Source of the DNA: Aquimarina brevivitae
GTDB lineage: Bacteria; Bacteroidota; Bacteroidia; Flavobacteriales; Flavobacteriaceae
Direction of reading: 5' to 3'
Assembly: GCF_004216895.1 (NCBI RefSeq)
Contig: NZ_SGXE01000007.1
Coordinates: 62,001-126,000, forward strand
Length of the DNA stretch: 64,000 bases
Shown here: one piece after another, positions 14,918 to 24,800 of the stretch
Layout of the letters: each line of letters begins with the position of its first letter
Position numbering within the stretch: the first letter of the stretch is position 1
The notes under the pieces: generated by a model
What the model was told of the DNA's origin: nothing
The model's input: only the letters and a program-made list of their open reading frames with translations
The model's database searches: none
Program-made: the position numbers and the translations under genes

Positions 14918-17308
14918 ATGCTGGCTATTATTAAAAAAGAATTCAACAGCTTCTTTTCTTCTGCAATTGGATACCTCGTCATTGCCATATTTTTACTCAT
15001 CAATGGTTTGTTTTTATGGGTGTTTAAAGGGCAATTCAATATTTTTGATAGTGGATTTGCAGACCTGTTGCCTTTCTTTCAATTAGCACCCTGGTTGCTG
15101 CTATTTCTCATACCAGCCATTACGATGCGCAGTATTGCAGAAGAGCGAAAGCAGGGTACCTTGGAATTATTAGTAACCAAACCATTGACCAAAACAAAGT
15201 TAGTGCTTGGTAAATATTTCGGTAGCCTGGTGTTAATTCTTATGGCCTTATTACCCTCATTACTCTATGTGTTGACGATAGCACAGTTAGGTGATCCTGT
15301 AGCCAATTTTGATGTAGGGAGTACCCTAGGATCTTATATCTCATTATTCCTGCTCTGCGGTGCTTTTACGGCTATGGGTATTTTTGCATCTTCGTGTAGC
15401 GCTAATCAAATCGTTGCCTTTTTATCCGCTACCTTTTTGTGCTTTTTGTTCTATTTTGGTTTTAGCGGTTTATCTAATTTTTCGGTTTTTGGCAGCGCAG
15501 ACTACTACATCCAACAAATCGGAATGCAAGTGCATTACGAAAAAATAAACCAGGGGGTATTAGACAGTAGAGCTATCTTTTATTTTATAGGGTTTACGGT
15601 TTTTTTTATTGCCATCTCGGTTACGCTACTACAGCAATTACCCTTGAAAAAAACACTGAGGCGGATTGGAGTTAATCTTATTGCTTTATTGGTGTTTAAT
15701 GGTATTATCTCCTACAGTTATTTCAGAATCGATCTTACCGAAGACCAGCGCTTTACCTTATCCGAAGCCACGACTACACTGGTGAAAGATGTACATGGAA
15801 CCATTGCTATCGACGTATTGCTCAAAGGTGATTTTCCGGCTGAGTTTAGGAAATTACAATACGAAACTCAGCAACTCTTAGAAGAGTTTAATGCGCTCAA
15901 TCCAAAGATTCAATTTGTATTTACCAATCCTATTGAGGAGGAAGAATTTAGGAGCGAAACCATTGCAGAGCTGCAACGCTTTGGGTTGACTCCAATGGAG
16001 GTTACGGTCAAAGAAAGCGGTAAAACCGAAATTGAAACGGTAGTCCCCTGGGCGATTATGAATTATCAAAATCAAAGCGTTAAAATACCGCTGATCAAAA
16101 ATACCATCGGGGCGACCACCGAAGAACGGGTAACCAATTCCATACAGCAATTGGAATTTACGTTTGCCGATGCCTTAAAAAAATTATTACAACCCAGAAA
16201 ACACAAAATAGCAGTGCTCAAAGGGAATGGTCAATTGCCAGATATCAAGATTGCAGATTTTATCAAAACGCTACAAGACTACTACCTACTAGGCGCGTTT
16301 ACCCTTGATTCTGTGGCTACCAATCCAGAAAAAACGGTAGCAGACTTAAAAAAATACGACCTGATTATCAATGCCAAACCTACAGAAGCCTTTTCTGAAA
16401 AAGAAAAATTTGTGCTGGATCAGTTTATTATGAACGGAGGTAAATCCCTTTGGCTGGTGGAATCCGTGGCGATGGATATTGACAGCCTACTCAACCCCGA
16501 AGGAGTGAATGTAGCGGTTTATCGCGATTTGAATCTGGATGATCAATTGTTTTCGTATGGGGTTCGGGTGAACCCTGTTTTGATCAACGACTTGCAATCT
16601 ACCCCTTTGGTATTGGCCAGCGGCCAGGGCAATAATACACAGTTTACCCCCTATCGATGGTTTTACACCCCCTTAGCTCGCAGCTATGGTGAGCACCCGA
16701 TTGTAAAAAATATCGAGTCCGTAAAATTTGATTTTGCCAATCAGATCGATACCTTACCCAATAGCATTGACAAAACTATTTTGTTGACCAGTTCTGATCA
16801 AACCCGATTGGAAGGGGTTCCACGACCATTGAATATTGAAATGATCAGGGAGAAACCTGATTTTGGCACCTATACCGCCGGTCCACAACCTTTAGCTGTT
16901 TTGCTCGAAGGCAATTTTACATCTGCCTATGCCAATCGAATTAAACCTTTAACTACAGTTGATTTTACAACCACTAGTGCTCCTACAAAAATGGTTGTTG
17001 TAGCTGATGGGGATGTTATAAAAAACACCGTACGCCGAGGACAACCGCTACCTTTGGGATTGGATCCCTATCTCAACCTTACCTACGGTAACAAAGAATT
17101 TTTGTTAAATACGGTAAACTACCTGCTCGATGATACCGGCTTAATTGAGGTACGCGGCAAAGACGTTCAGATTCCGTTTTTGAATGTAGAAAAAGTAGTG
17201 GCACAGCGCACCAGCTGGCAATTCATTAACACTCTAGTTCCTATACTGGTCTTAATCGGTTTTGGTGTACTCTTTACCTGGATACGACGCAAAAGATATC
17301 AGCGATAA
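14918..17308 (+). CDS. gldFG: Fused gliding-motility ABC transporter protein GldF-GldG
   Basis: A 796-residue protein that combines two normally separate gliding proteins. Residues 1 to about 240 are GldF, the ABC-2 type permease: KKEFNSFFSSAIGYLV, the motif RSIAEERKQGTLELLVTKPL, and six membrane helices. From about 242 (LKKTLRRIGVNLIALLVFN) it is GldG: one helix, SYFRIDLTEDQRFTLSEAT, a long extracytoplasmic domain, and a C-terminal helix (about 768-788) ending RRKRYQR. The stop and start that separate the genes elsewhere are absent. With an ATPase GldA, not in this window, GldF/GldG form the transporter needed for gliding in Flavobacterium. The gene is followed by dnaN, with 289 bp between. 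Confidence 0.9.
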   Translation: MLAIIKKEFNSFFSSAIGYLVIAIFLLINGLFLWVFKGQFNIFDSGFADLLPFFQLAPWLLLFLIPAITMRSIAEERKQGTLELLVTKPLTKTKLVLGKYFGSLVLILMALLPSLLYVLTIAQLGDPVANFDVGSTLGSYISLFLLCGAFTAMGIFASSCSANQIVAFLSATFLCFLFYFGFSGLSNFSVFGSADYYIQQIGMQVHYEKINQGVLDSRAIFYFIGFTVFFIAISVTLLQQLPLKKTLRRIGVNLIALLVFNGIISYSYFRIDLTEDQRFTLSEATTTLVKDVHGTIAIDVLLKGDFPAEFRKLQYETQQLLEEFNALNPKIQFVFTNPIEEEEFRSETIAELQRFGLTPMEVTVKESGKTEIETVVPWAIMNYQNQSVKIPLIKNTIGATTEERVTNSIQQLEFTFADALKKLLQPRKHKIAVLKGNGQLPDIKIADFIKTLQDYYLLGAFTLDSVATNPEKTVADLKKYDLIINAKPTEAFSEKEKFVLDQFIMNGGKSLWLVESVAMDIDSLLNPEGVNVAVYRDLNLDDQLFSYGVRVNPVLINDLQSTPLVLASGQGNNTQFTPYRWFYTPLARSYGEHPIVKNIESVKFDFANQIDTLPNSIDKTILLTSSDQTRLEGVPRPLNIEMIREKPDFGTYTAGPQPLAVLLEGNFTSAYANRIKPLTTVDFTTTSAPTKMVVVADGDVIKNTVRRGQPLPLGLDPYLNLTYGNKEFLLNTVNYLLDDTGLIEVRGKDVQIPFLNVEKVVAQRTSWQFINTLVPILVLIGFGVLFTWIRRKRYQR

Positions 17309-17468
17309 CCTAGGTTTCATCCGCTTATCAAACGCTAGCTATGCATTGTAGTCGATAGTATTTAGGAAATTCAGCAGAATCGACATATAGCCTGTAATAG
17401 TCAATAACTAATGGGTGTTTGTTAATAACTAACGTTTTTAACATACTACAATCCACTGATAATACAAT

Positions 17469-17476
17469 TATATTTG
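17469..17476 (+). promoter_or_regulatory. Candidate promoter -7 box (TATATTTG) for dnaN
   Basis: TATATTTG fits TAnnTTTG and lies 121 bp before the dnaN start. This would give a leader of roughly 110 bases in the otherwise featureless gap 17309-17597. No matching TTG is found at -33. Confidence 0.4.
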
Positions 17477-17597
17477 CGGTACCATAGCCTAAAAATCAAG
17501 GGTTGTTGCACTACTGCAGTTCGTTTGTTTTTTGTAGTGTAAAACAGCCTGGTATTGGTTTTGGTTTTTATTTATTAATTCTAAAATTAGATAACGA

Positions 17598-18716
17598 GTG
17601 AAATTTATAGTATCCAGTTCCTATTTATTGAAACAACTTCAGGTATTAGGCGGTGTGATCAACAGCAGTAACACCCTTCCTATTTTGGATAACTTTTTAT
17701 TCGAATTAGATAATAACACCCTTACCGTTTCCGGTTCGGATTTAGAGACTACGATGTCTGCGAAGTTAGAAGTAGAATCTTCTGACACTGGTGTCGTTGC
17801 TGTGCCTGCACGTTTGTTGTTAGACACCTTAAAAACGTTCCCAGAGCAACCGCTGACCTTTGTGGTAGGCGATAATAATACGGTAGAAATTAGTTCTAAT
17901 CACGGTAAATATGCGTTAGCCTATGCCGATGGAGAAGAATTCCCTAAAGCGGTAGAGTTAGAAGATCCTAGCTCCACAACCATCTTAGGAGATATTTTAG
18001 CAACAGCGATCAGCAAAACGATATTTGCTACCGGTAATGATGATTTACGACCGGTGATGAGTGGTGTATTCTTCCAATTTTCAACCGAAGGATTGACCTT
18101 TGTAGCGACAGATGCGCATAAATTGGTAAAGTACTCCAGAGCAGATTTAAAAGCGTCACAAACGGCAGAGTTTATTATGCCTAAAAAGCCTTTAAATCTT
18201 TTAAAAGGGATCTTAGCAGGAAGCGATACGGATGTGGCTATCGAATACAACGAATCGAATGCTAAATTTTCATTTGATAATATCGAATTGATTTGTCGAT
18301 TAATCGACGGAAAATATCCTAATTACGAAGCAGTTATCCCAAAGGAAAATCCAAACAAATTAATCATTGCCAGAAATCAATTCTTGAATTCGGTAAAACG
18401 GGTATCTATATTTTCTAACAAGACAACACATCAGATACGTCTCAAAATTGCAGGTGCAGAGTTAAACGTATCCGCAGAGGATATTGACTACTCTAACAAA
18501 GCAGAAGAACGATTGACCTGTGATTATCAAGGTGATGATATGCAGATCGGTTTTAACTCTAGATTCCTTAGTGAAATGCTAAGCAACCTGAATGCGGACG
18601 ATGTGCAGTTAGAAATGTCATTACCTAACCGCGCAGGAATTTTAACTCCGGTAGACGGACTCGATGAAGGCGAAAATGTAACCATGCTGGTAATGCCGGT
18701 GATGTTGAATAACTAA
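17598..18716 (+). CDS. dnaN: DNA polymerase III beta subunit (sliding clamp)
   Basis: A 372-residue protein of normal beta-clamp length, starting at GTG (17598-17600) with KFIVSSSYLLKQLQVLGGVI. It is the ring-shaped clamp that tethers DNA polymerase III to DNA. The three repeated clamp domains (about 1-120, 121-245 and 246-372) are visible. Conserved stretches include FATGNDDLRPVMSGVFFQ, FVATDAHKLVKYSR, IPKENPN and the C-terminal MLVMPVMLN, part of the hydrophobic partner-binding pocket. The gene follows gldFG and is not near a recognisable replication origin here. A terminator follows at 18741. Confidence 0.97.
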   Translation: MKFIVSSSYLLKQLQVLGGVINSSNTLPILDNFLFELDNNTLTVSGSDLETTMSAKLEVESSDTGVVAVPARLLLDTLKTFPEQPLTFVVGDNNTVEISSNHGKYALAYADGEEFPKAVELEDPSSTTILGDILATAISKTIFATGNDDLRPVMSGVFFQFSTEGLTFVATDAHKLVKYSRADLKASQTAEFIMPKKPLNLLKGILAGSDTDVAIEYNESNAKFSFDNIELICRLIDGKYPNYEAVIPKENPNKLIIARNQFLNSVKRVSIFSNKTTHQIRLKIAGAELNVSAEDIDYSNKAEERLTCDYQGDDMQIGFNSRFLSEMLSNLNADDVQLEMSLPNRAGILTPVDGLDEGENVTMLVMPVMLNN

Positions 18717-18740
18717 AAACATACCAACACGATAGTATAA

Positions 18741-18772
18741 AAAATTCCGATCCTAAACCGATCGGATTTTTT
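18741..18772 (+). terminator. Rho-independent terminator after dnaN
   Basis: Stem TCCGATC / GATCGGA with a seven-base loop, extended by A-T pairs and followed by six T, 25 bp after the dnaN stop. Confidence 0.85.
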
Positions 18773-18933
18773 ATTTCCACGTATTGAATAACTCTTAAGA
18801 ATGCCGTATCTTTTATCTTACAAATTATATACTCAAAAAAGCGGGATATAAGCTTTTATTGCTGGCAATGAATTATCCTACCTACAATTAATTACCTATC
18901 TTGCTAAGGGACAAACTATAAACCACTAAGATT

Positions 18934-19476
18934 ATGGATAAAGCCTTACAAACCATGATTGATAACATGCCTGAGAAAACAGGTAAATCATTAGCGCAAT
19001 GGAAACACATTCTAAATGAAAAGTCATTTGCCAAACACGGTGAAGCAGTCAAGTTTCTGAAAGAATCACACGGAGTTACCCACGGTTTTGCCAACACCAT
19101 CGTTGCTTTATCCAAAGAAGCTACAGACACTCCCGATGATTTAGTTGCAAACCAATATAAAGGAAAAGAAGACTTGCTTCCTATTTACGAAAAACTACTA
19201 AGCCTAGTGAAAGCATTAGGTACCGATGTAACCATTACACCAAAAAAAACCAGTGTTAGTATTATTAGAACCAAACAGTTTACACTTATCAAACCTGCCA
19301 CGAAAACCAGAATTGACCTTGGCCTAAAATTACCCGGTAAACCCACCACAGATCGATTACTAGATTCTGGTCCATTTGGAACCATGTGTACTCATAGGGT
19401 GCAACTAAAAGCTGTTGATCAGGTAGATCAAGAGTTGATCGACTGGATTAAAGAAGCTTATGAAATGGCAAAATAA
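18934..19476 (+). CDS. DUF4287 plus DUF5655 domain protein
   Basis: A 180-residue cytoplasmic protein. Residues 1-70 are DUF4287 (MIDNMPEKTGKSLAQWKHI, FLKESHGVTHGFANTIVALS). Residues about 80-178 are DUF5655 (LLSLVKALGTDVTITPKKTS, RTKQFTLIKPATKTRIDLGL). Both domains are widespread in bacteria and their biochemical role is unknown; the second resembles a DNA/RNA-binding-like fold in transport-associated proteins. The gene is followed after 16 bp by the spermidine-synthase-like gene, so the two are probably co-transcribed. Confidence 0.85.
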   Translation: MDKALQTMIDNMPEKTGKSLAQWKHILNEKSFAKHGEAVKFLKESHGVTHGFANTIVALSKEATDTPDDLVANQYKGKEDLLPIYEKLLSLVKALGTDVTITPKKTSVSIIRTKQFTLIKPATKTRIDLGLKLPGKPTTDRLLDSGPFGTMCTHRVQLKAVDQVDQELIDWIKEAYEMAK

Positions 19477-19492
19477 CTAGCATACAAAACTC

Positions 19493-20134
19493 TTGAAAAA
19501 ATTAGCCAGTTACATCATACCCTTTACCAAAACCATAAGCTCTAAGATTAGTGGAACACTAGAGATTACGTGGATAAACGGCAAAAAAGTATTAGATAGC
19601 CAAAATGCCAATTATTCTTATGGATCTTTACAACGTGTACTGGAATATGGCATATCTAAGATCTATTTTGATAGCAAGTCCGATATCTTAGTTTTAGGTT
19701 TAGGCGCTGGAAGTGTCCTACATTCCTTACGAAAAAAATTTAAGCATCAAGGCAGCATTACGGCAGTAGAATTAGATCCTGTAGCTATAGATTTGGCGAA
19801 GCACGAATTTGAAGTCGATAGCCTCGACAACATAACTATCATCGAATCCGATGCATTCGATTATGTGGCTCATTCCAAAAACACCTATCATTTTATAATC
19901 GTTGACCTTTTTATTGACGACCAGGTACCCGAATCCTTTTACAGTCAGGAATTTTGGGATCATATCATTTCCATCCTGAAGCCCAAAGGAACAGTGTTAT
20001 TTAATGCCGGCATCCAACTTAAAAATCATCAAAAACTAGAACAGCTGATCGCGCTGTATACAGATACTATGGTTTTCAATATCCATAACGAGGTGCTAGG
20101 CACCAATACCTTAGTAATCGGAAGAAAGCAATAA
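19493..20134 (+). CDS. Spermidine synthase-like methyltransferase-fold protein
   Basis: A 213-residue protein with the Rossmann core of the spermidine/spermine synthase family: DILVLGLGAGSVLHSLRKKF (the nucleotide-binding glycine loop), then TAVELDPVAIDLAKHEF and FIIVDLFIDDQVPESFY. It starts at TTG 19493, since no ATG is in register. It is shorter than a true spermidine synthase (about 280 residues) and the N-terminal beta domain is reduced. It may therefore be a family member with another substrate rather than a polyamine enzyme. It is co-oriented with the DUF4287 gene 16 bp upstream. Confidence 0.8.
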   Translation: MKKLASYIIPFTKTISSKISGTLEITWINGKKVLDSQNANYSYGSLQRVLEYGISKIYFDSKSDILVLGLGAGSVLHSLRKKFKHQGSITAVELDPVAIDLAKHEFEVDSLDNITIIESDAFDYVAHSKNTYHFIIVDLFIDDQVPESFYSQEFWDHIISILKPKGTVLFNAGIQLKNHQKLEQLIALYTDTMVFNIHNEVLGTNTLVIGRKQ

Positions 20135-20183
20135 GCCATATTATTTGTACATTTACGAGTCGATCACTATTGCAAAATACACT

Positions 20184-21119
20184 ATGACCGCCAGAGCATT
20201 ACTAGACACCCATCTGCGTATTAAACCGTATATCCACAACACGCCGGTGCTTACCTCAACGCTATTAAATGAAATAGCAGAAACGGAGCTATATTTTAAG
20301 TGCGAAAACTTTCAAAAAATGGGAGCATTCAAAATGCGTGGTGCGACCAATGCGATCTTGCAATTAACTGATGCACAAAAAGAAAAAGGTGTTGTAACGC
20401 ATTCTTCGGGTAACTTTGCGCAAGCATTATCGCTAGCGGCAAAACAACTGGGCGTAAAAGCCTACATCGTTATGCCGAGTACTGCTCCCCAAGTCAAAAA
20501 AGATGGCGTAAAAACTTATGGAGGCGAAATTATTGAATGTCCACCTACGCAGCAGGATCGTGAAGCCACAGCACTGGCCATCCAAAAAGAAAAGGGAGCT
20601 ACCTTTTTGCATCCTTACAATATGAAGAACGTTATTTTAGGCCAAGGAACTGCAGCTATGGAATTATTAGAAGATCATCCTAATTTAGATTATATTTTTG
20701 CTCCAGTAGGTGGTGGCGGACTGATTGCAGGTACGGCCCTAGCCGCTTCACATTTTAGTAAGGGTTGTGAAGTAGTCGGTACTGAACCTTTTGAAGTAGA
20801 CGACGCGTATCGAGCATTACAATCCGGTAAACTAGAAACCAACCCCACCACTAATACGATTGCTGATGGTTTAAAAATGGCACTGGGCGATCAAACCTTC
20901 CCTATCATTCAACAACACGTATCCAAAATTATACGTGTTACCGAAGCTGAAATAATAGAAGCGATGCGATTGATCTGGGAGCGTATGAAAATTATCATAG
21001 AGCCCTCTTGCGCTGTTCCTTTTGCTGGGCTGTTAAAAGAAAAGTCAACCTACGCCAACAAAAAAATCGGAATTATTTTAACCGGTGGCAACGTAGACTT
21101 AACGAATCTTCCTTTTTGA
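20184..21119 (+). CDS. Threonine dehydratase / serine racemase family PLP enzyme
   Basis: A 311-residue fold-type II PLP enzyme. ATG 20184 (MTARALLDTHLRIKPYIHNT) is preferred to the upstream TTG because it matches the usual N-terminus. Lys50 in AFKMRGA is the Schiff-base lysine. HSSGNFAQ (73-80) contacts the substrate. VGGGGL (175-180) binds the cofactor phosphate. A serine/threonine side-chain elimination is expected. The length lacks the C-terminal ACT regulatory domain of biosynthetic IlvA, so this is the short catabolic or serine racemase type. The real substrate (Thr, Ser, or hydroxyaspartate) cannot be fixed from sequence. It lies 49 bp after the spermidine synthase-like gene. Confidence 0.9.
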   Translation: MTARALLDTHLRIKPYIHNTPVLTSTLLNEIAETELYFKCENFQKMGAFKMRGATNAILQLTDAQKEKGVVTHSSGNFAQALSLAAKQLGVKAYIVMPSTAPQVKKDGVKTYGGEIIECPPTQQDREATALAIQKEKGATFLHPYNMKNVILGQGTAAMELLEDHPNLDYIFAPVGGGGLIAGTALAASHFSKGCEVVGTEPFEVDDAYRALQSGKLETNPTTNTIADGLKMALGDQTFPIIQQHVSKIIRVTEAEIIEAMRLIWERMKIIIEPSCAVPFAGLLKEKSTYANKKIGIILTGGNVDLTNLPF

Positions 21120-21219
21120 ATTTGATTTTAGGCGTATTTAGCAAAAACGTACATAATCCTACCAAACCAACTAATCGCTTTCGCATAAACTAATTATCTT
21201 TTGTAAAAAAGATAAAATT

Positions 21220-21729
21220 ATGTTGAAACCAAGAAAGAAAGTACCTAATTTAACCTTAGATTTAATCAATGATACGCATTGGAAACTGCTAGACCAAACA
21301 CCTGATAAATATACCCTCCTTATATTTTATAGAGGCTTACATTGTCCGATTTGCAAATCTTATTTAGAAGATTTAAAATCCAAACTAGATGAATTTATCG
21401 ATAGAGGTATCAATGTAATTGCCATTAGTGGTGACAGTGAGGAACGGGCCAAAAAAACAGGCGAAAAATGGAATATAGATGCGATACCCGTTGGATATAA
21501 CCTTAGTATGGATACCGCAAAAGAATGGGGATTATATATCTCTGCTGGGATCAGTGACAAAGAACCTGATGAATTCTCTGAACCAGGGCTATTTTTAGTT
21601 GAACCCGATGGAAAGCTATATTTTTCTGCAGTGCAAACCATGCCTTTTGCTCGCCCTAATTTTGAAGACGTATTAAAAGCTGTTGATTTCATTGAAAAAG
21701 AGGACTATCCAGCCCGAGGTGAGCAATAA
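21220..21729 (+). CDS. Peroxiredoxin-like (AhpC/TSA) family protein
   Basis: A 169-residue protein with a thioredoxin fold. FYRGLHCPICKSYLEDL puts a CxxC (C42, C45) where AhpC/TSA proteins have the peroxidatic cysteine. GLFLVEPDGKLYFSAVQTMP is the typical second strand pair. Its substrate is not known. The 5-prime region carries TTATCTTTT and AAAAGATAA in opposite orientation (21194-21215), just before the ATG at 21220. This could be a weak hairpin or operator near the ribosome site. No signal peptide, so cytoplasmic. It shares a bidirectional terminator with the next gene. Confidence 0.85.
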   Translation: MLKPRKKVPNLTLDLINDTHWKLLDQTPDKYTLLIFYRGLHCPICKSYLEDLKSKLDEFIDRGINVIAISGDSEERAKKTGEKWNIDAIPVGYNLSMDTAKEWGLYISAGISDKEPDEFSEPGLFLVEPDGKLYFSAVQTMPFARPNFEDVLKAVDFIEKEDYPARGEQ

Positions 21730-21746
21730 ACACTATACCTCGCAAC

Positions 21747-21784
21747 AACAACAAAGCTTCAGTGTCCACTGAAGCTTTGTTGTT
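21747..21784. terminator. Bidirectional terminator
   Basis: An 18-bp perfect stem (AACAACAAAGCTTCAGTG and its complement) with a two-base loop sits between the convergent genes ending at 21729 and 21804. Confidence 0.85.
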
Positions 21785-21803
21785 TATAAACGTATCTATT
21801 TTT

Positions 21804-24800
21804 TTAAAAACCGATACCGATTCCACCTTGTACCATAACTCCTTCATTAGATCCAAAAACACCTATATTGGCAGCAAAGGTTTCCGCGCCACTTAGCCAT
21901 ACTCCGCCTCCAAAAGAGGTATGCCAAATGTTCGAATCCTCACCATCTACCCATACTCTACCATAGTCAAAGCCTCCATAAGTACCTAGTGTAACCGGAA
22001 AAACAGAGGTAACAAATCGTTTTATTCTAAACTTAAGATCAGAGCTTTGATAGAAGTAGGTATCGCCAGAAAAACGATCATTTCGATATCCTCGTAACCC
22101 ATTATTACCACCAATCGTTGGCGCGTGATAAAAAAAGTAATTATCACCTATATTAGTTTTGATCTCCGCAGTACTACTAAGCACCAAATCCCCAGAAGGG
22201 ATAATTTTATGCCCGGCACCCAGTGCAAAACTCAGATAACCAAAATTATTTTCTGAATTATCAATATTTTGCTTAAACCCACCTTGTAGCTCAAACGATA
22301 ATGATTTAGTCGGGAAATCAAGGGCATTTTGAGTATCAAATGAAATACCTGTTTCGAGACCAACATAGGCATTTCGATCAAAAACTAATGCATCTACATT
22401 GGTGGTGGTAAAAAAGCGTTCATTGTTTTGCTGCACATCAAACGATTCATAAAGTCCTTTTAAGAATAAGGATCGATAACTGATTTTGGCGCTTACAGCT
22501 GTTTGCTGCATTTGTGCACGGTTGAAGTCTTCACCTAACTGCTCATCATCATTCTCAGATTCATTACCTAAACCAAAGAAATTATCCGTAAATCCATCTG
22601 AGGTAACTCTTCCTTCTAAGGTCAAATTCCAATTCGGGAAAATATTAGCGAAAATACCTTCATATAAAAATTCAACGGTTTGAAATTGAAAATAATAATT
22701 ACCCGTCAATTGATGCTTTTGTATAAAGTCTCCCCCATCACTATGCAAACCTTTTTTAACAAAGGTGTTGGACAAGCCTGCAAAAACACCGTCATCGTTT
22801 CGGGTTCCTAAGGTAGGCATTAGCGTATTGTAGTCTTTTTGAAAATAGCGCCAATGCAGGGTATTGCTTTCATATAGATTGGTTAATCTGGCAGAAGGCT
22901 TTTTCTCTTCAAAACTGGATTTTTCGAACTTCCAGTCAAAAACGGTTACTTTTCGTTTGTTCTGTATCTGATACACATCGTCTCCGTAACCCCCGATAAT
23001 TTTTAAACGACTATGTCCTTTGACTTCCCCTTTTACACTAAAGATATCATCATCATTTAAACCGTATACCAATACTTGTTTAGTTACCTTTCCATCAATA
23101 ATACGTTCGTAAAAGATTTCATTTTTTTCGTCACTCAAATTTCGTCGTACCACAATCCTGGTTTCTTGATTAGGTAAACGTTCTATCTCAAAAATATCGT
23201 CCTTGTGTGTTCCGTAAACCACCACTTGATTATTGAGATAAGTCGCATATTTTTTGGCATATTCATCTAAGTCTTCGAGCCGTTTTTTTAGATTGTTTTT
23301 AATCTCATTCGTAATGGAATCGTTTTTGATTTCATTAGGAAGGGAGGAAAAAGCGTTCTCTATAGCGTCTGCTTCCAAGTGTTGCTGGATAAATTTCGCT
23401 TCTTCAATCCAGGTTTGAACGCCAAATTTATTGGCTATAGTGATATCTAAATCATAACCTTCTCTATTGAACCACTTTAAGTTTTTAATCGTATCGTCAT
23501 AACTTTGCCAACCTCTTGTCATGGGCGAAAACATTTTTATCAAAGGAAAAGCAATACCATCGAATTTAGAGAAGGTATTATCTCGGTCTCTCGGCACAGG
23601 AATGAAAATAGTCTCATCTTCATCTTCCACCTCGTACTCTACCCATCTCCATTGATCTTGGTGTCGATCCCAATCACCAATTAACATATCAAAAACTCTC
23701 GATCGGATATAGGTTTTTTGATCCACCTTATACGACTCATCTTCCTTAATCTTCTCTAACATATCGGTGGTGCTTTCAAAATCTGGTATTTCACCTTCTT
23801 TTTCGGGATCTGCCCTGCGATATCCAGAATATTTCTTTTGTTCCTCACTAGGTCGTTGCTCAATGAAGTATAGAGCATCACCATAAGCTTCATTATAGAC
23901 TCCTAATGCTTTTTGTTTAGGAATATAATACAATTGGGTATTAGAATGATTGACATCTACCTGAGCAGCAAGACCATCGATAACCATTTGCATATACGGA
24001 TGTGCCGTTGTAAAAAAGTCTGAAACTAACTCTTCGGTCACTGTGTCTTCATAATCTGAAGTGTCATACGCCACCCCTTTTACTTTAAAGGTCAAAAACT
24101 TCAACGCTTCTTTTTTCAAAGAACGCATGGCATACTGTTTATTATTTTTATCGACTAAACGCAAGGAGTTAGATTGGTGCCCTCCTCCTTCTTGAATTAT
24201 TCGTAAACCACCATACAGTGTATCCAATATAGCCACTGGAGCGGTTACTTTCTTTCCGAATAAGGAACGATAGCGATCTCCCCAAATAAATTTATAAAAA
24301 CCCGATTTATTAAGTGCGGATTGCTCTTTAACAATAGCTGCTTCAACAGTTTTAGGATAGTCTTTTTGAATAAAATCACCACTAGGTTTTTCCACAAAAG
24401 CCTCCTGATCATTGAAATAATAGGAGTTTTCATCGGTCGTTACAAATTCGACAGCTGATGACCCATCGGTATAGTAGCGCAAAATTGCAAACCCCTGCTG
24501 CCCATAGGCAAACTTACCGGTATAATCTAATGATCCACCGGGTGCATTGATAAATCCATTAGCCAAGTCTGCTGGTGCTGTTGCGGCTATAGAACCACTA
24601 ATGACCTGATTTAACCCTTTACTTTTGAGGTATTGTAAACTTGCTTCGTGTGCGGAAACTACGGTAACTCGTTTGGATTTTTGTGCCAATGCACTTACCA
24701 AAATTCGAAGGTAACGGTATCTTGGAAAATCCAATTGGTTTCTGGATAAATTGGCTAAATCATAGGCTTCAGTGATTGCTGTTCCTAATATCGGAACTGG

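Noticed and set aside
20145-20183. TTG at 20145 as start of the threonine dehydratase-like gene
   Set aside because: The 13 extra residues do not fit the family; ATG 20184 does.
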